Source of the DNA: Achromobacter arsenitoxydans SY8 | GTDB lineage: Bacteria > Pseudomonadota > Gammaproteobacteria > Burkholderiales > Burkholderiaceae_B | NCBI RefSeq assembly: GCF_000236785.1 | Contig: NZ_AGUF01000074.1 | Span: 1 to 64,000 of the forward strand | Length of the DNA stretch: 64,000 nucleotides | Direction: 5' to 3' | In this document: one piece after another, positions 44,905 through 53,510 of the stretch | How positions within the stretch are numbered: position 1 is the first letter of the stretch | Layout of the letters: each line of letters starts with the position of its first letter | Translations under genes and position numbers: made by a program | Notes under the pieces: generated by a model | The model's database searches: none | Told to the model about the DNA's origin: nothing | What the model saw: the letters and a program-made list of their open reading frames with translations, nothing else

Positions 44905-45426
44905 TCAGGGCTGGCCGCAGCCAGCCAGCAGATCCACGTAGGCGCCGGGCAGCAGCTGTTCCGGCGCGACGCCAAGGCCCGCCATCAGGGTGCGGGCTTC
45001 TTCCATGCCGGCGTGCGCGCTTTCGCCGTCGCGCAACACCACTTCAAGTTCCAGAAATTCGCCCAGGCCTTCCACCCGGTCCAGATGGATGCGGGTGCGT
45101 CCCGCCATGAACAGCGTCCGGTGCTTCTTCACGCGCCCGGCCAAGCCATAGGCCAGGGTCAGCGCCTCGCGCAGGGAGTCGGGAGCGTCCGTGGGCGAGA
45201 TCACGTAGAAGCTCTCTTTGGGGCCCGAGTCGTCGGCGCGCTGATAGAAGATCAGCTCGCCCGAGCCGTCCGCGAAGGCGCGCAGCTTCAGGCGGCCGTT
45301 GGCGCACGCGAAGAACGTGTCGTCCTGGTGGATGAAGACGGGTTCCTGCCCGGACAGCGCGGCCGCCAGGGGTTCGATGGCCGCCAGGCTCTCGACCCGC
45401 GCCTTGATTTCCACGTTGCGCGCCAT
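44905..45426 (-). CDS. CYTH-domain protein, CyaB/ThTPase type
   Basis: A 173-residue CYTH protein. The N-terminal EIKAR motif (E6, K8 and R10) forms part of the triphosphate tunnel, followed by a basic strand GRLKLRAFADGSGELIFYQR and acidic LELEVVLRDGE that ligates metal. Members are class IV adenylate cyclases, thiamine triphosphatases or tripolyphosphatases. Which of these applies cannot be decided here. It lies on the minus strand, convergent with fmt, and is followed upstream by a PPOX-type gene. Confidence 0.85.
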   Translation of the reverse strand: MARNVEIKARVESLAAIEPLAAALSGQEPVFIHQDDTFFACANGRLKLRAFADGSGELIFYQRADDSGPKESFYVISPTDAPDSLREALTLAYGLAGRVKKHRTLFMAGRTRIHLDRVEGLGEFLELEVVLRDGESAHAGMEEARTLMAGLGVAPEQLLPGAYVDLLAGCGQP

Positions 45427-45441
45427 GTGTGCCGCCCCGGG

Positions 45442-46068
45442 TCAGTACAGTGAGCCGGCCACGCGGGCGGGCAGGTCGCGGTCGTAGGCGACGCCGTCAA
45501 ATGTGCCGGATGTCAGGTCGGAAAGGATGCGGCCGACGCTGGGCAGCGCGGTGCGCGCAATCTGCGTCTGCGGATCCCAGAGCCGCGAGCGCAGCAGGGC
45601 GCGCGAGCACTGGAAATACACGGTGTGCACGTCGATGACCAGCACCGAGCGCGGCAGCTTGCCGTCCATCTCGAAGCGCGCGAGCAGGGCCGGATCCACG
45701 CTGACGCGCGCCGCGCCGTTGACGCGCAGGGTCTCGCCCACGCCTGGCACCAGGAAGAGCAACGCCACGCGCGGATCGGCGATGATGTTGAGCAGGCTGT
45801 CCATGCGGTTGTTGCCGCGGCGGTCCGGCAGCAGCAGCGTTTTCTCGTCTTCCACCACCACGAATCCCGCGGGGTCGCCGCGCGGCGACGCGTCCAGCCC
45901 GCCGGGGCCCGAGGTCGCCAGCACTGCGAACGGCGCGGCCTCGATGAAGGCGCGGTAGTGCGGATGCACGTGGTCCACTTCCTTCTTCATGGAGGCCTCG
46001 CCGGGCGCGCCGTATAGCGCCTGCAGCGCATTGGCGTCGGTGACCAGATGGGCGGGATCAATATGCAT
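45442..46068 (-). CDS. PPOX-class FMN-dependent flavoprotein
   Basis: A 208-residue protein of the pyridoxamine-5'-phosphate-oxidase-like split barrel. The core runs FAVLATSGPGGLDASPRGDPAGFVVVEDEKTLLLPDRRGNNRMDSLLNIIADPRVALLFLVPGVGETLRVNGAARVS, with the Asn/Arg-rich loop that binds FMN phosphate. The C-terminal part (VYFQCSRALLRSRLW) matches the MSMEG_1061-like subgroup. The oxidised substrate is unknown. It is on the minus strand between the HAD and CYTH genes, all in one direction with short gaps. Confidence 0.82.
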   Translation of the reverse strand: MHIDPAHLVTDANALQALYGAPGEASMKKEVDHVHPHYRAFIEAAPFAVLATSGPGGLDASPRGDPAGFVVVEDEKTLLLPDRRGNNRMDSLLNIIADPRVALLFLVPGVGETLRVNGAARVSVDPALLARFEMDGKLPRSVLVIDVHTVYFQCSRALLRSRLWDPQTQIARTALPSVGRILSDLTSGTFDGVAYDRDLPARVAGSLY

Positions 46069-46083
46069 GGCAGGATTCCGGTG

Positions 46084-46710
46084 TTATGCCAGGGTATCGG
46101 GCAGGTCGGCGACCGTCAGGAACAGCTCATCGGGCCCGCGGTCGCGCAGGGCCTCCAGGTGGTTATAACCCCAGGCAACCGACCCGACCCGCACGCCCGC
46201 TTTGCGGGCGGCGTCGATGTCGCGCATCTCGTCGCCCACCAGCAGGAAGCGCTCGGGCGCGGTGCCGTGCTGCTTGAGCAGACGGTCGATCTTGGCCGCC
46301 TTGCCGAACAGATCCGTGCCGCATTCGTAGTCGTCGAACAGCGCGGCCGTGTCGGCGCCCAGCACGCGCTGCACGTTCTCGACGGAATTGGAGCTGACCA
46401 CCGCCAGGCGCAGGCCCTTGGCCTTCAGGCGGGCCAGCGCGTCCGGAATACCGTCGAACAGTTGCACACTGGGGTCGATCTCCTGCATCAGGGAACGCAC
46501 GTGCGACATGATCGCCGGCAGCTTCCACAGGGGGATGTTCAGGAACTTAAGGATTTCGGACGCTTCGCGGCTGCGCAGCTGTTCGCGTTCCGATGCGTCG
46601 ATCTTGCGGAAGCCGTATTTGTCCGCGACGGTGTTCAGGATGGAATTGAACCAGGGCATGGTGTCGGCCAGGGTTCCGTCGAAGTCGAATGCTGCAATGT
46701 CGTATTTCAA
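46084..46710 (-). CDS. HAD-superfamily phosphatase, phosphoglycolate-phosphatase-like
   Basis: A 208-residue HAD hydrolase. The nucleophile motif IAAFDFDGTLADT gives D9 and D11 with a start at the TTG codon (46708-46710). Motif II is LAVVSSNS and motif IV is LLVGDEMRDIDAARKAGVRVGSVAWGYN. The cap is of type C1. Substrate unknown; the order of motifs resembles phosphoglycolate phosphatase or pyrophosphatase PpaX. An upstream GTG (46752) adds 14 basic residues and is possible. Neither start has a strong ribosome-binding site, so the N-terminus is uncertain. Confidence 0.8.
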   Translation of the reverse strand: MKYDIAAFDFDGTLADTMPWFNSILNTVADKYGFRKIDASEREQLRSREASEILKFLNIPLWKLPAIMSHVRSLMQEIDPSVQLFDGIPDALARLKAKGLRLAVVSSNSVENVQRVLGADTAALFDDYECGTDLFGKAAKIDRLLKQHGTAPERFLLVGDEMRDIDAARKAGVRVGSVAWGYNHLEALRDRGPDELFLTVADLPDTLA

Positions 46711-46776
46711 GTCTTGAATCCAGTGCCGGCGTGCGGGCCTGGGCCTGCGCACGCCGGAAGAAGCCTTGGGCAGGCC

Positions 46777-47343
46777 CTACATGCCGTGGGGATGAAGCAG
46801 ATAGTGCACGACCGGCGCCAGGCCTTCAAGCGGCGGCGCGCTCGCAACCACGCGGGCCGCGTTGGTCCAGGGATAGTCCAGCCCCAGCAGCCAGCCGAAC
46901 ACCGCGGCGGTATCGCCGACGGGCAGGGTCACCATGGTCTCGATGGTGATGGTCAGGCGGGTGGCCCGGTAGGGGTCGGACTGGAACCCCCAGTCGTATC
47001 GTCCACAGCCCACCCGCACGTTGCCCGTGGCCTTTTCCGTCATGCCGACGATCCAGTCGCACTGGTAGTCGGACAGGCGGGCGCCGGCCTCGGGGCGGGA
47101 CAGATAGAACGTGTAGACGTTGTCGTAGGTCTGGCCAAACTTGCGCACCAGCGTGTCGGTGATGGCGGCCAGGCCGTGGGATTCTGGCGGAAACGCGATG
47201 GCCTGCGTGCGCAGCGCCATCTTCAGCACGGCATCCGGCGCGAACGCGCGTGCCATGTAGTGGGGGCGGTTCTCGTCCTTGGCGTGAAAATAATCGCGCA
47301 ATACGGACTCGGTGCAGGCGGGGGACAGCGAATCGGTGGGCAT
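46777..47343 (-). CDS. NTF2-like fold protein of unknown function
   Basis: A 188-residue protein likely of the SnoaL/NTF2 type: LRDYFHAKDENRPHYMARAFAPDAVLKMALRTQAIAFPPESHGLAAITDTLVRKFG, then strands such as LSDYQCDWIVGMTEKATGNVRVGCGRYDW. This fold often binds small molecules or acts as an isomerase/cyclase, but no catalytic residue is recognisable. The MPTDSLS start is used; an upstream start at 47409 adds 22 residues and overlaps the LOG gene stop. It is on the minus strand between the LOG and HAD genes. Confidence 0.65.
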   Translation of the reverse strand: MPTDSLSPACTESVLRDYFHAKDENRPHYMARAFAPDAVLKMALRTQAIAFPPESHGLAAITDTLVRKFGQTYDNVYTFYLSRPEAGARLSDYQCDWIVGMTEKATGNVRVGCGRYDWGFQSDPYRATRLTITIETMVTLPVGDTAAVFGWLLGLDYPWTNAARVVASAPPLEGLAPVVHYLLHPHGM

Positions 47344-47381
47344 TGCGGGGGCTTCCGTAGAGATCTCGGCTGAATGGGAAA

Positions 47382-47972
47382 TCAGGGCTGCCTGACCGGA
47401 TCGAACCATTTCGAGACGTTGGGCGGCTCGTAGATGGCGTAGCGATCCAGCAGCAACGCGGGGTCTTCCTCAACCACCAGCATGTCGCGGTGCTGAGGGC
47501 GGATGAATGCTTCTTCGACGGAGTGGTCGATGAACTGCATGAGCGCATCGTAGTAGCCCGCGATGTTCAGCAGGCCGCAGGGCTTCTGGTGCATGTTCAG
47601 TTGGGCCCAGGTCCAGACCTCGAAGAACTCTTCCAGTGTGCCGGCGCCGCCGGGCAGCGCGACAAAGCCGTCGGCCTTTTCCATCATCATGGCCTTGCGC
47701 TCGTGCATATTCTGCACCATGTGCAATTCGGTCAGGCCCAGATGCGCCTGTTCCTTTTTCAGCAGCAATTCCGGGATCACACCGATCACGCGGCCGCCGC
47801 CGGCCAGCACTTCATTGGCCACCACGCCCATGATGCCGACCACCGAGCCGCCGTAAACCAGGCCCAGGTCGCGCTTGACGAGTTCCCGCGCCAGCACGCG
47901 CGCCTGCTCGATGTACTCCGGGCGAGTGCCGGGGTTTGAACCGCAATACACGCAAATATTCTTCAGGGTCAT
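47382..47972 (-). CDS. LOG-family nucleoside-5'-monophosphate phosphoribohydrolase
   Basis: A 196-residue Rossmann-like enzyme with the LOG signature ALPGGAGTLEEFFEVWTW (PGGxGT at 107-112) and the upstream ERKAMM with catalytic R92. The N-terminal CVYCGSNPGTRPEY and YGGSVVGIMG are family-typical. Such enzymes release adenine-type bases from nucleoside monophosphates, including cytokinin ribotides in plants and related bacteria. The bacterial role is usually purine nucleotide turnover. It heads a minus-strand run of small genes. Confidence 0.87.
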   Translation of the reverse strand: MTLKNICVYCGSNPGTRPEYIEQARVLARELVKRDLGLVYGGSVVGIMGVVANEVLAGGGRVIGVIPELLLKKEQAHLGLTELHMVQNMHERKAMMMEKADGFVALPGGAGTLEEFFEVWTWAQLNMHQKPCGLLNIAGYYDALMQFIDHSVEEAFIRPQHRDMLVVEEDPALLLDRYAIYEPPNVSKWFDPVRQP

Positions 47973-48205
47973 AAGTGGGGCGGAGATTGCCGGCCGCGTT
48001 ACAAATTACGTCACGTGGCCTTTCGGAAAGCCGATAGTTTACGCAAGGTTGGAGAGGCGGTTTGCGGGGCGGGGCGGGCGGCGATCCACGCGCCGGGGCA
48101 ATGTTTGGACACAGCATGATCCTTCACGGTCGGTAGACTGAATGGTGCGAAACGACTGGAAGTCCAGCGTCGTGCTGCTTTCACTGACCAAGAGGAGCTA
48201 ACGAT

Positions 48206-48766
48206 ATGGAACAAGCAACCCGCACCCCGCAGCAGGCCAACCGCCCGTTCGAGATGGACGTCAAGGCGATCCGCGCAAAGGCGCGCAAGGACATAGAGTC
48301 CGGCGCGGTCACCGATACCTACCGCGCCGACCGGCAGACTGTGCTCAAGCTCCTGAATGAAGCGCTGGCCACCGAGATCGTCTGTGTGCTGCGCTACAAG
48401 CGCCATTACTTCATGGCGCGCGGCCTGAACGCCGAACCGGTGGCCGCTGAATTCGCCGAACATGCCACGCAAGAGCAGCAGCATGCCGACATGCTTGCCG
48501 AACGCATCGTGCAGCTGGGCGGCGAGCCGAACCTGTCGCCCAAGGGGCTGCTGGACCGCAGCCATTCCGAGTATGTCGAGGGCAAGTCGCTGGAAGAGAT
48601 GATCAAGGAGAACCTGATCGCCGAGCGCATCGCCATCGACAGCTACCGGCAGATGATCGAATACCTGGGCGAGCAGGACTCCACCACGCGCCGCATGCTG
48701 GAAGAGATTTTGGCCGTGGAAGAAGAACACGCCGACGACATGTCGGATTTCCTGGCCAAGACCTGA
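48206..48766 (+). CDS. Ferritin-like protein, bacterioferritin/DPS-type four-helix bundle
   Basis: A 186-residue ferritin-like protein. The diiron-type ligands are in ALATEIVCVLRYKRHYF (E57), EFAEHATQEQQHADML (E90 and H93), NLIAERIAIDSY (E140) and ILAVEEEHADDMSDFL (E173 and H175), a complete set for ferroxidase chemistry. AAGAGGAG precedes the ATG. It likely oxidises and stores iron or protects DNA/proteins from peroxide. No haem-ligand methionine characteristic of true bacterioferritin can be confirmed. It is monocistronic and ended by a strong hairpin. Confidence 0.85.
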   Translation: MEQATRTPQQANRPFEMDVKAIRAKARKDIESGAVTDTYRADRQTVLKLLNEALATEIVCVLRYKRHYFMARGLNAEPVAAEFAEHATQEQQHADMLAERIVQLGGEPNLSPKGLLDRSHSEYVEGKSLEEMIKENLIAERIAIDSYRQMIEYLGEQDSTTRRMLEEILAVEEEHADDMSDFLAKT

Positions 48767-48795
48767 GGCCCGCGCGCGTCGGACCCGGCAGGTTC

Positions 48796-48834
48796 AAGCG
48801 CCGGCAGGGGGATAGCCCGCCTGCCGGCGCTTTC
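48796..48834. terminator. Terminator between ferritin-like gene and rimO
   Basis: A stem of at least 12 bp (AGCGCCGGCAGG / CCTGCCGGCGCT) with a loop of about 11 bases is flanked by TTT on the plus strand. It lies between convergent genes and can serve both. Confidence 0.78.
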
Positions 48835-48846
48835 ATGGAATCGCGC

Positions 48847-50274
48847 TTACAGCGCGTCGGCCCAGAGGTCGTATTCGTCCGAGTCGGTGACGCGCACGCG
48901 CACCATGTCGCCCGCCTTGAGGGGCTTGTCGGAACTGACGTAGACACAGCCGTCGATCTCGGGGGCGTCGCCGGCGCTGCGGCCGACGGCGCCGTCCTCG
49001 TCCACTTCGTCGATCAGCACGTCGATCTCGCGGCCCACCTTCAACGCCAGGCGTGCGGTCGAGATGGACTGCTGCAGCGCCATGAAGCGTTCCCAGCGGT
49101 CCTGTTTGACGTCATCGGGCACGGGGTCGTCCAGCAGGTTCGCCGGGGCGCCTTCCACCGGCGAATACTGGAAACAGCCGACGCGGTCGAGCTGCGCTTC
49201 CTGCATCCAGTCCAGCAGGTACTGGAAATCTTCTTCGGTCTCGCCGGGGAAGCCCACAATGAAGGTCGAACGGATCGTCAGGTCGGGACAGATCTCGCGC
49301 CAGCGCTTGATGCGCGCCAGCGTTTTGTCTTCGAATGCCGGGCGCTTCATGGCCTTCAGGATGCGCGGGCTGGCGTGCTGGAACGGGATGTCCAGGTAGG
49401 GCAGGATCTTGCCTTCAGCCATCAGCGGGATGACCTCGTCCACGTGCGGATACGGATACACGTAGTGCAGGCGCGTCCAGACGCCCATCTCGGACAAGGC
49501 CATACAGAGTTCGGTCATGCGGGTCTTGACCGGGCGGCCGTTCCAGAAGCCGCTGCGGTACTTCATGTCCACGCCGTAGGCGCTGGTGTCCTGCGAAATC
49601 ACCAGCAGTTCCTTGACGCCCGCCTTCACGAGGCGCTCGGCTTCGCTCAGCACGTCGCCCACCGGACGGCTCACCAGGTCGCCGCGCATCGAGGGGATGA
49701 TGCAGAAGCTGCAGCGGTGGTTGCAGCCTTCCGAGATCTTCAGGTAGGCGTAGTGGCGCGGCGTGAGCTTGACGCCTTGCGGGGGCACCAGGTCCACGTA
49801 GGGATTGTGGTCCTTCTTGGGCGGCGCGGCGTCGTGGACGGCGCGCACCACCTCTTCATATTGCTGCGGGCCCGTCACGGACAGCACGCTGGGGTGCACG
49901 TCGCGGATCACGGATTCCTCGACGCCCATGCAGCCGGTCACGATGACCTTGCCGTTTTCGGCGATGGCCTCGCCGATGGCTTCCAGCGATTCCGCCTTGG
50001 CGCTGTCGATGAAGCCACAGGTATTGACGACCACGACGTCAGCGTCGTTGTACTCGGGCGTGACTTCGTACCCTTCGGTGCGCAGCTGCGTCAGGATGCG
50101 TTCGGAGTCGACCAGGGCCTTCGGACAGCCCAGGGAAACGAACCCCACGCGCGGGGCGCGGCCGGGGTTGGCTTCCTGAGCGGCCGCGGCGATAGCGTCC
50201 AGGGTCGAGTTGGCGTCGTTGCTGGCGGCAGTGCCGGCGCCTTTGCCGGGCCGGGAATGTTCAAAAACTTCCAA
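48847..50274 (-). CDS. rimO: Ribosomal protein S12 methylthiotransferase
   Basis: A 475-residue radical-SAM enzyme. An N-terminal UPF0004 domain has three cluster cysteines (C50, C86 and C115, in VSLGCPK, NTCGF and GCMG), then the radical-SAM motif CNHRCSFC (C184, C188 and C191) and a C-terminal TRAM domain. RimO methylthiolates Asp89 of S12. The open frame starts at TTG (50272-50274), just after a stop; a GTG at 50146-50148 would give a more typical short N-terminus. The first 40 residues are low complexity and may be an annotation extension. Confidence 0.92.
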   Translation of the reverse strand: MEVFEHSRPGKGAGTAASNDANSTLDAIAAAAQEANPGRAPRVGFVSLGCPKALVDSERILTQLRTEGYEVTPEYNDADVVVVNTCGFIDSAKAESLEAIGEAIAENGKVIVTGCMGVEESVIRDVHPSVLSVTGPQQYEEVVRAVHDAAPPKKDHNPYVDLVPPQGVKLTPRHYAYLKISEGCNHRCSFCIIPSMRGDLVSRPVGDVLSEAERLVKAGVKELLVISQDTSAYGVDMKYRSGFWNGRPVKTRMTELCMALSEMGVWTRLHYVYPYPHVDEVIPLMAEGKILPYLDIPFQHASPRILKAMKRPAFEDKTLARIKRWREICPDLTIRSTFIVGFPGETEEDFQYLLDWMQEAQLDRVGCFQYSPVEGAPANLLDDPVPDDVKQDRWERFMALQQSISTARLALKVGREIDVLIDEVDEDGAVGRSAGDAPEIDGCVYVSSDKPLKAGDMVRVRVTDSDEYDLWADAL

Positions 50275-50333
50275 TCTAATTCACCGTAGGTTCGCGCACG
50301 GGCAATCCGCGTGCGGGGGTAATCGTCAAATAT

Positions 50334-50585
50334 TCAGGGCCAGGCAGGAGCATCCTGGGAGGAAAGCTCGCGCAGTGTTTCGGGGGACAGCATGGCGACC
50401 CGCAGCAGCGTCTGAGCGGCGCCGGAGGGGTTGCGCCGGCCCTGTTCCCAATCCTGCAAGGTGCGCACGCTCACGCCCAGCAACTCCGCGAAATCCGCCT
50501 GCGGCAGGCCGACGCGATTGCGCGCTTCGCTGATATGCGACGCCTGCCACCGGACGGACCGGGCGGGCGGGACAGCCTTCTTCAT
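50334..50585 (-). CDS. Xre-family HTH regulator, HigA/NadS antitoxin-like
   Basis: An 83-residue DNA-binding protein with one helix-turn-helix (about 25-58): RVGLPQADFAELLGVSVRTLQDWEQGRR. This is the form of HigA/NadS-type antitoxins. No toxin gene is next to it: the 90 bases between operator and start contain none, and rimO and lysE-type genes flank it. The MKKAVPPA start is used; an upstream start adds 14 residues. A 17-bp inverted repeat overlapping a consensus -10 box lies about 95 bp upstream, indicating autorepression. Confidence 0.8.
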   Translation of the reverse strand: MKKAVPPARSVRWQASHISEARNRVGLPQADFAELLGVSVRTLQDWEQGRRNPSGAAQTLLRVAMLSPETLRELSSQDAPAWP

Positions 50586-50677
50586 AACGTATTCAATGGG
50601 ATGGACGGCGCGGCATTTCTGCGCCAACCGAATTCAGGCTGGCGGCCGCACCGTAGGCAATAGCGGGGTAGCGCAGG

Positions 50678-50697
50678 ATTATACGGCATTGCCGTAT
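50678..50697 (-). promoter_or_regulatory. Promoter -10 box overlapped by operator palindrome
   Basis: The arms ATACGGCA (50681-50688) and TGCCGTAT (50690-50697) form a perfect inverted repeat around one base. On the minus strand a TATAAT -10 box occupies 50678-50683, sharing three bases with the repeat. This arrangement suits repression by the HTH protein encoded just downstream. I found no good -35. Confidence 0.65.
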
Positions 50698-50812
50698 GCG
50701 GGGGTAGTAAAGGCCCGGGAGTCGTTGCAACAGGGCACGGACGATATTTGCGGAATCGGGGACGGAAACGCTCTGCGTCGGCGTTCCCATGACGGTTCCC
50801 GAGCCGCCCGGC

Positions 50813-51445
50813 TCAGGGCGCTGCGCGCCGATACAGCGCCAGCGTACCCGCCAATCCGATCAGCAGCCCCCCGCAGACGCGATTCAGCCAGCGCAGTCCG
50901 CCGCCCTGGAAGGCGCGCACCATTTGCGCGCCCAGCGCCGCGTAGGCCAGCATCGTCGCCACGTTCATCAGCGCCATGACGGCGGCCAGGATGGCGTACT
51001 GCGTGGGCAGCGGGGCGGCCGGGTTGATGAATTGCGGCAGGAAGGCCGACATGAAGAGCAGGGCCTTGGGGTTGGTCAGGGCGACGACGAAGCTGCGCAG
51101 CCCCAGGGCCAAGCCGGTCGGCCGGTCGGTGCGCGCCTGCACGGATGGCATCGCCAGCGCCGCGTCCGCGCGCAGCAGCTTCCAGCCCAGCCATGCCAGA
51201 TACGCTGCGCCCGCCCACTTGACGACCTGGAAGGCAATCTCGGACGCCGCCAGCACCACGCCCAGGCCGCAGGCCACCGCGCCGATCAGGATCAGGTCGG
51301 CCAGCACCGCGCCGCCCATGCCCCAGCAGGCCGCGCGCACGCCGTGGCGCGATCCGTTGCTCATGGCGAGCAGGACAGTGGGCCCGGGGGTGATGATGGT
51401 GACGGCAGAGGCCAGGATGAAAAGCAGCAGGGTGGCGAGGGTCAT
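50813..51445 (-). CDS. LysE/RhtB-family amino-acid exporter
   Basis: A 210-residue membrane protein with about six transmembrane helices. It shows the LysE-family start ITPGPTVLLAMSNGSRHGVRAACWGMGGAVLADLILIG and KWAGAAYLAWLGWKLLR, then FVVALTNPKALLFMSAFLPQFI. Members export amino acids or related metabolites, such as threonine or homoserine; specificity cannot be assigned. GGAG precedes the ATG. Divergent from rsmB across about 100 bp. Confidence 0.9.
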   Translation of the reverse strand: MTLATLLLFILASAVTIITPGPTVLLAMSNGSRHGVRAACWGMGGAVLADLILIGAVACGLGVVLAASEIAFQVVKWAGAAYLAWLGWKLLRADAALAMPSVQARTDRPTGLALGLRSFVVALTNPKALLFMSAFLPQFINPAAPLPTQYAILAAVMALMNVATMLAYAALGAQMVRAFQGGGLRWLNRVCGGLLIGLAGTLALYRRAAP

Positions 51446-51542
51446 GCAAGGGGGCTCCGGGACAAGGGGTCAGTGTGCCGCGCCCGCCGCCGTCCGTCCA
51501 GGTCCGGGCTACCATAGCGGTCTTACTCTTTGATTTATCACC

Positions 51543-52880
51543 ATGTCCACGCGTTCCGACTCCCCCAATCTGGCTCCTCCGCTTTCCTCTGTTCTTCTTG
51601 CCAGCGCAGGGGTGGTGGAGGACGTTCTGGAAGGGCGTTCCCTGACGGAAGCCCTGGCGGATGTCGAATCGTCCCTGCGTCCCGCCACCCAGGCGGTCTC
51701 TTTCCATGCCATGCGCTATCTGGGCTGGGCCGACGCCGTGGGCCGCGAGATGGTGCAGCGCTATCCCAGCGTCCTCTTCGAATCCCTGCTGCTGGTGTCG
51801 CTGACCCTGCTGAAAGAAGAAGGCGACGCCGCCGTCGCCTTGCCCGGCATGCCGGTGTACGCGCCCCACACCGTTGTGGACCAGGCGGTGACCGCGGCGT
51901 CCGGCACGCGCAGCCTTGCGTCCTATAAAGGCATGCTCAACGCCTGCCTGCGGCGCTTCCTGCGCGAACGCGCCGCGCTGGAGGCCGCGGTGGCCGACAG
52001 CCCCGAGGCGAAATGGAACCATCCCGGCTGGTGGGTCAAGCAACTGACCGTGGCTTATCCGCGCCAATGGCAGGAGATCCTGGCGGCGGCCAACGTGCCG
52101 GCGCCGCTGACCTTGCGGGTCAACCGCCGGCGCGCCAGCCGCGAACAGGTGCTGGCGGCGTTCCAGGACGCCGGCCTGGCGGCCGAGCCCGTGGGCCAGT
52201 CCGGCCTGGTGCTCGCCACGCCCAAGCCCGTGACGCAGCTGCCCGGCTTTGCCGAGGGCTGGTGGTCGGTGCAGGACGCGGGCGCGCAATTGGCGGCCGA
52301 GCTGCTGGCGCCCAAGGACGGCATGCGCGTCCTGGACGCCTGCTCGGCGCCGGGCGGCAAGACGGCCCACCTGTTGGAGCTGGCCGATATCAACCTCCTG
52401 GCTTTGGATGCCGATGCGGACCGGCTGGCCCGGGTGGAACAGAACCTTGAACGCCTGGGCCTGGCGGGCGCGCATGTCCAGGTCAAGGCCGCCGATGCTG
52501 CCGACCTGGACGCCTGGTGGGATGGCAAGCCCTTCGACGCGGTGCTGGCGGACGTGCCTTGCACGGCTTCGGGCATCGTGCGCCGCCACCCGGATATCCG
52601 CTGGCTGCGCCGGGAAAATGACCTGCGCCGCACGGCCGCCCTGCAGGCCCGCATCCTGGACTCGCTGTGGGCCACGGTGGCGCCGGGCGGCCGCCTGCTC
52701 TACGTGACCTGCTCGGTGTTTCCCATCGAAGGCACGCGCCAGGCGCTGGAATTCCTGCAGCGGCACCCGGAGGCGACGCGGCTGGATGCCCCGGGCCAAT
52801 TGCTGCCAGTTGCGGTCGATGCAACACCGGCGGGCCAACACGACGGATTTTTCTACGCCTTGTTTGCCAAGCAGTCCTGA
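51543..52880 (+). CDS. rsmB: 16S rRNA (cytosine-967-C5)-methyltransferase
   Basis: A 445-residue m5C methyltransferase: N-terminal NusB-like RNA-binding domain (about 1-160) and C-terminal Rossmann domain with SAM motif LDACSAPGGKTAHLLEL, the DVPCTASGIVRRHPDIRWLR loop with the cysteine that assists release, and LLYVTCSVFPIEG with the catalytic cysteine. It methylates C967 of 16S rRNA. The gene starts an apparent operon with the following DUF4390, ntrY and ntrX-like genes, although this is inference from close spacing. Confidence 0.94.
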   Translation: MSTRSDSPNLAPPLSSVLLASAGVVEDVLEGRSLTEALADVESSLRPATQAVSFHAMRYLGWADAVGREMVQRYPSVLFESLLLVSLTLLKEEGDAAVALPGMPVYAPHTVVDQAVTAASGTRSLASYKGMLNACLRRFLRERAALEAAVADSPEAKWNHPGWWVKQLTVAYPRQWQEILAAANVPAPLTLRVNRRRASREQVLAAFQDAGLAAEPVGQSGLVLATPKPVTQLPGFAEGWWSVQDAGAQLAAELLAPKDGMRVLDACSAPGGKTAHLLELADINLLALDADADRLARVEQNLERLGLAGAHVQVKAADAADLDAWWDGKPFDAVLADVPCTASGIVRRHPDIRWLRRENDLRRTAALQARILDSLWATVAPGGRLLYVTCSVFPIEGTRQALEFLQRHPEATRLDAPGQLLPVAVDATPAGQHDGFFYALFAKQS

Positions 52881-52919
52881 ATCCCGAAGAATAGGGGCAT
52901 GACGTAGTTCCGGTGCCGT

Positions 52920-53510
52920 ATGTCCATTATTTCGCGCTTATTTCTTGGGTTGTTGCTGGTATCTGCCTTGCTTTCTTTTGCGCCGGGTGGCGAGGCGCAT
53001 GCCTCCGACGCCCGGGTCACGCGGGTAGAGCCAGTATTGCGCGGCGGCAACCTCGAGATCGACGCGGACATCGAATTCGAGCTGAACCAGCAGTTGCGGG
53101 ATGCCGCCCAGCGCGGCGTCCCGCTGTATTTCACGGCGGACCTCACCATCACCCGGGAACGCTGGTACTGGTTCGACAAGTCCCTGGTGGACACGTCCCG
53201 TACCTGGCGCGTGGTCTATAACGCGCTTACCCGGCAATGGCGCGCCGGAGTGGGCGAACTGTCGTTTCCGGTCGCCTCCCTGGACGACGCCATGAGCGTC
53301 ATCCGGCATATCCGCAATTGGCGGGTGGCCGACGCCGGCGATTTCGACGCCGGTGTCGAGTACGGCGGGCAGTTGCGCCTGCGCCTGGATACGTCGCTAT
53401 TGCCCAGGCCGTTCCAGGTCAACGCCTTGAACAGCAGTTCGTGGGCGCAGGCGACGCCCTGGATGGACTTCTCGTTCATGTTGAACGACAAGGAGAAAGA
53501 TCCCTCATGA
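52920..53510 (+). CDS. DUF4390-domain protein, exported or anchored
   Basis: A 196-residue protein with an N-terminal hydrophobic leader (about 3-22) and a DUF4390 body: ARVTRVEPVLRGGNLEIDADIEFELNQQLRDAAQRGVPLYFTADLTITRERWYWFDK. In betaproteobacteria it regularly lies just before ntrY; its biochemical role is unknown. It ends FMLNDKEKDPS and overlaps ntrY by 4 bp, so translational coupling is likely. A link to NtrY signalling is plausible from this arrangement but not shown. Confidence 0.85.
   Translation: MSIISRLFLGLLLVSALLSFAPGGEAHASDARVTRVEPVLRGGNLEIDADIEFELNQQLRDAAQRGVPLYFTADLTITRERWYWFDKSLVDTSRTWRVVYNALTRQWRAGVGELSFPVASLDDAMSVIRHIRNWRVADAGDFDAGVEYGGQLRLRLDTSLLPRPFQVNALNSSSWAQATPWMDFSFMLNDKEKDPS

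Noticed and set aside
50586-50677. Toxin gene paired with the small HTH regulator
   Set aside because: Only about 90 bases lie between operator and start, with no open frame of suitable size; neighbours are rimO and a LysE exporter.
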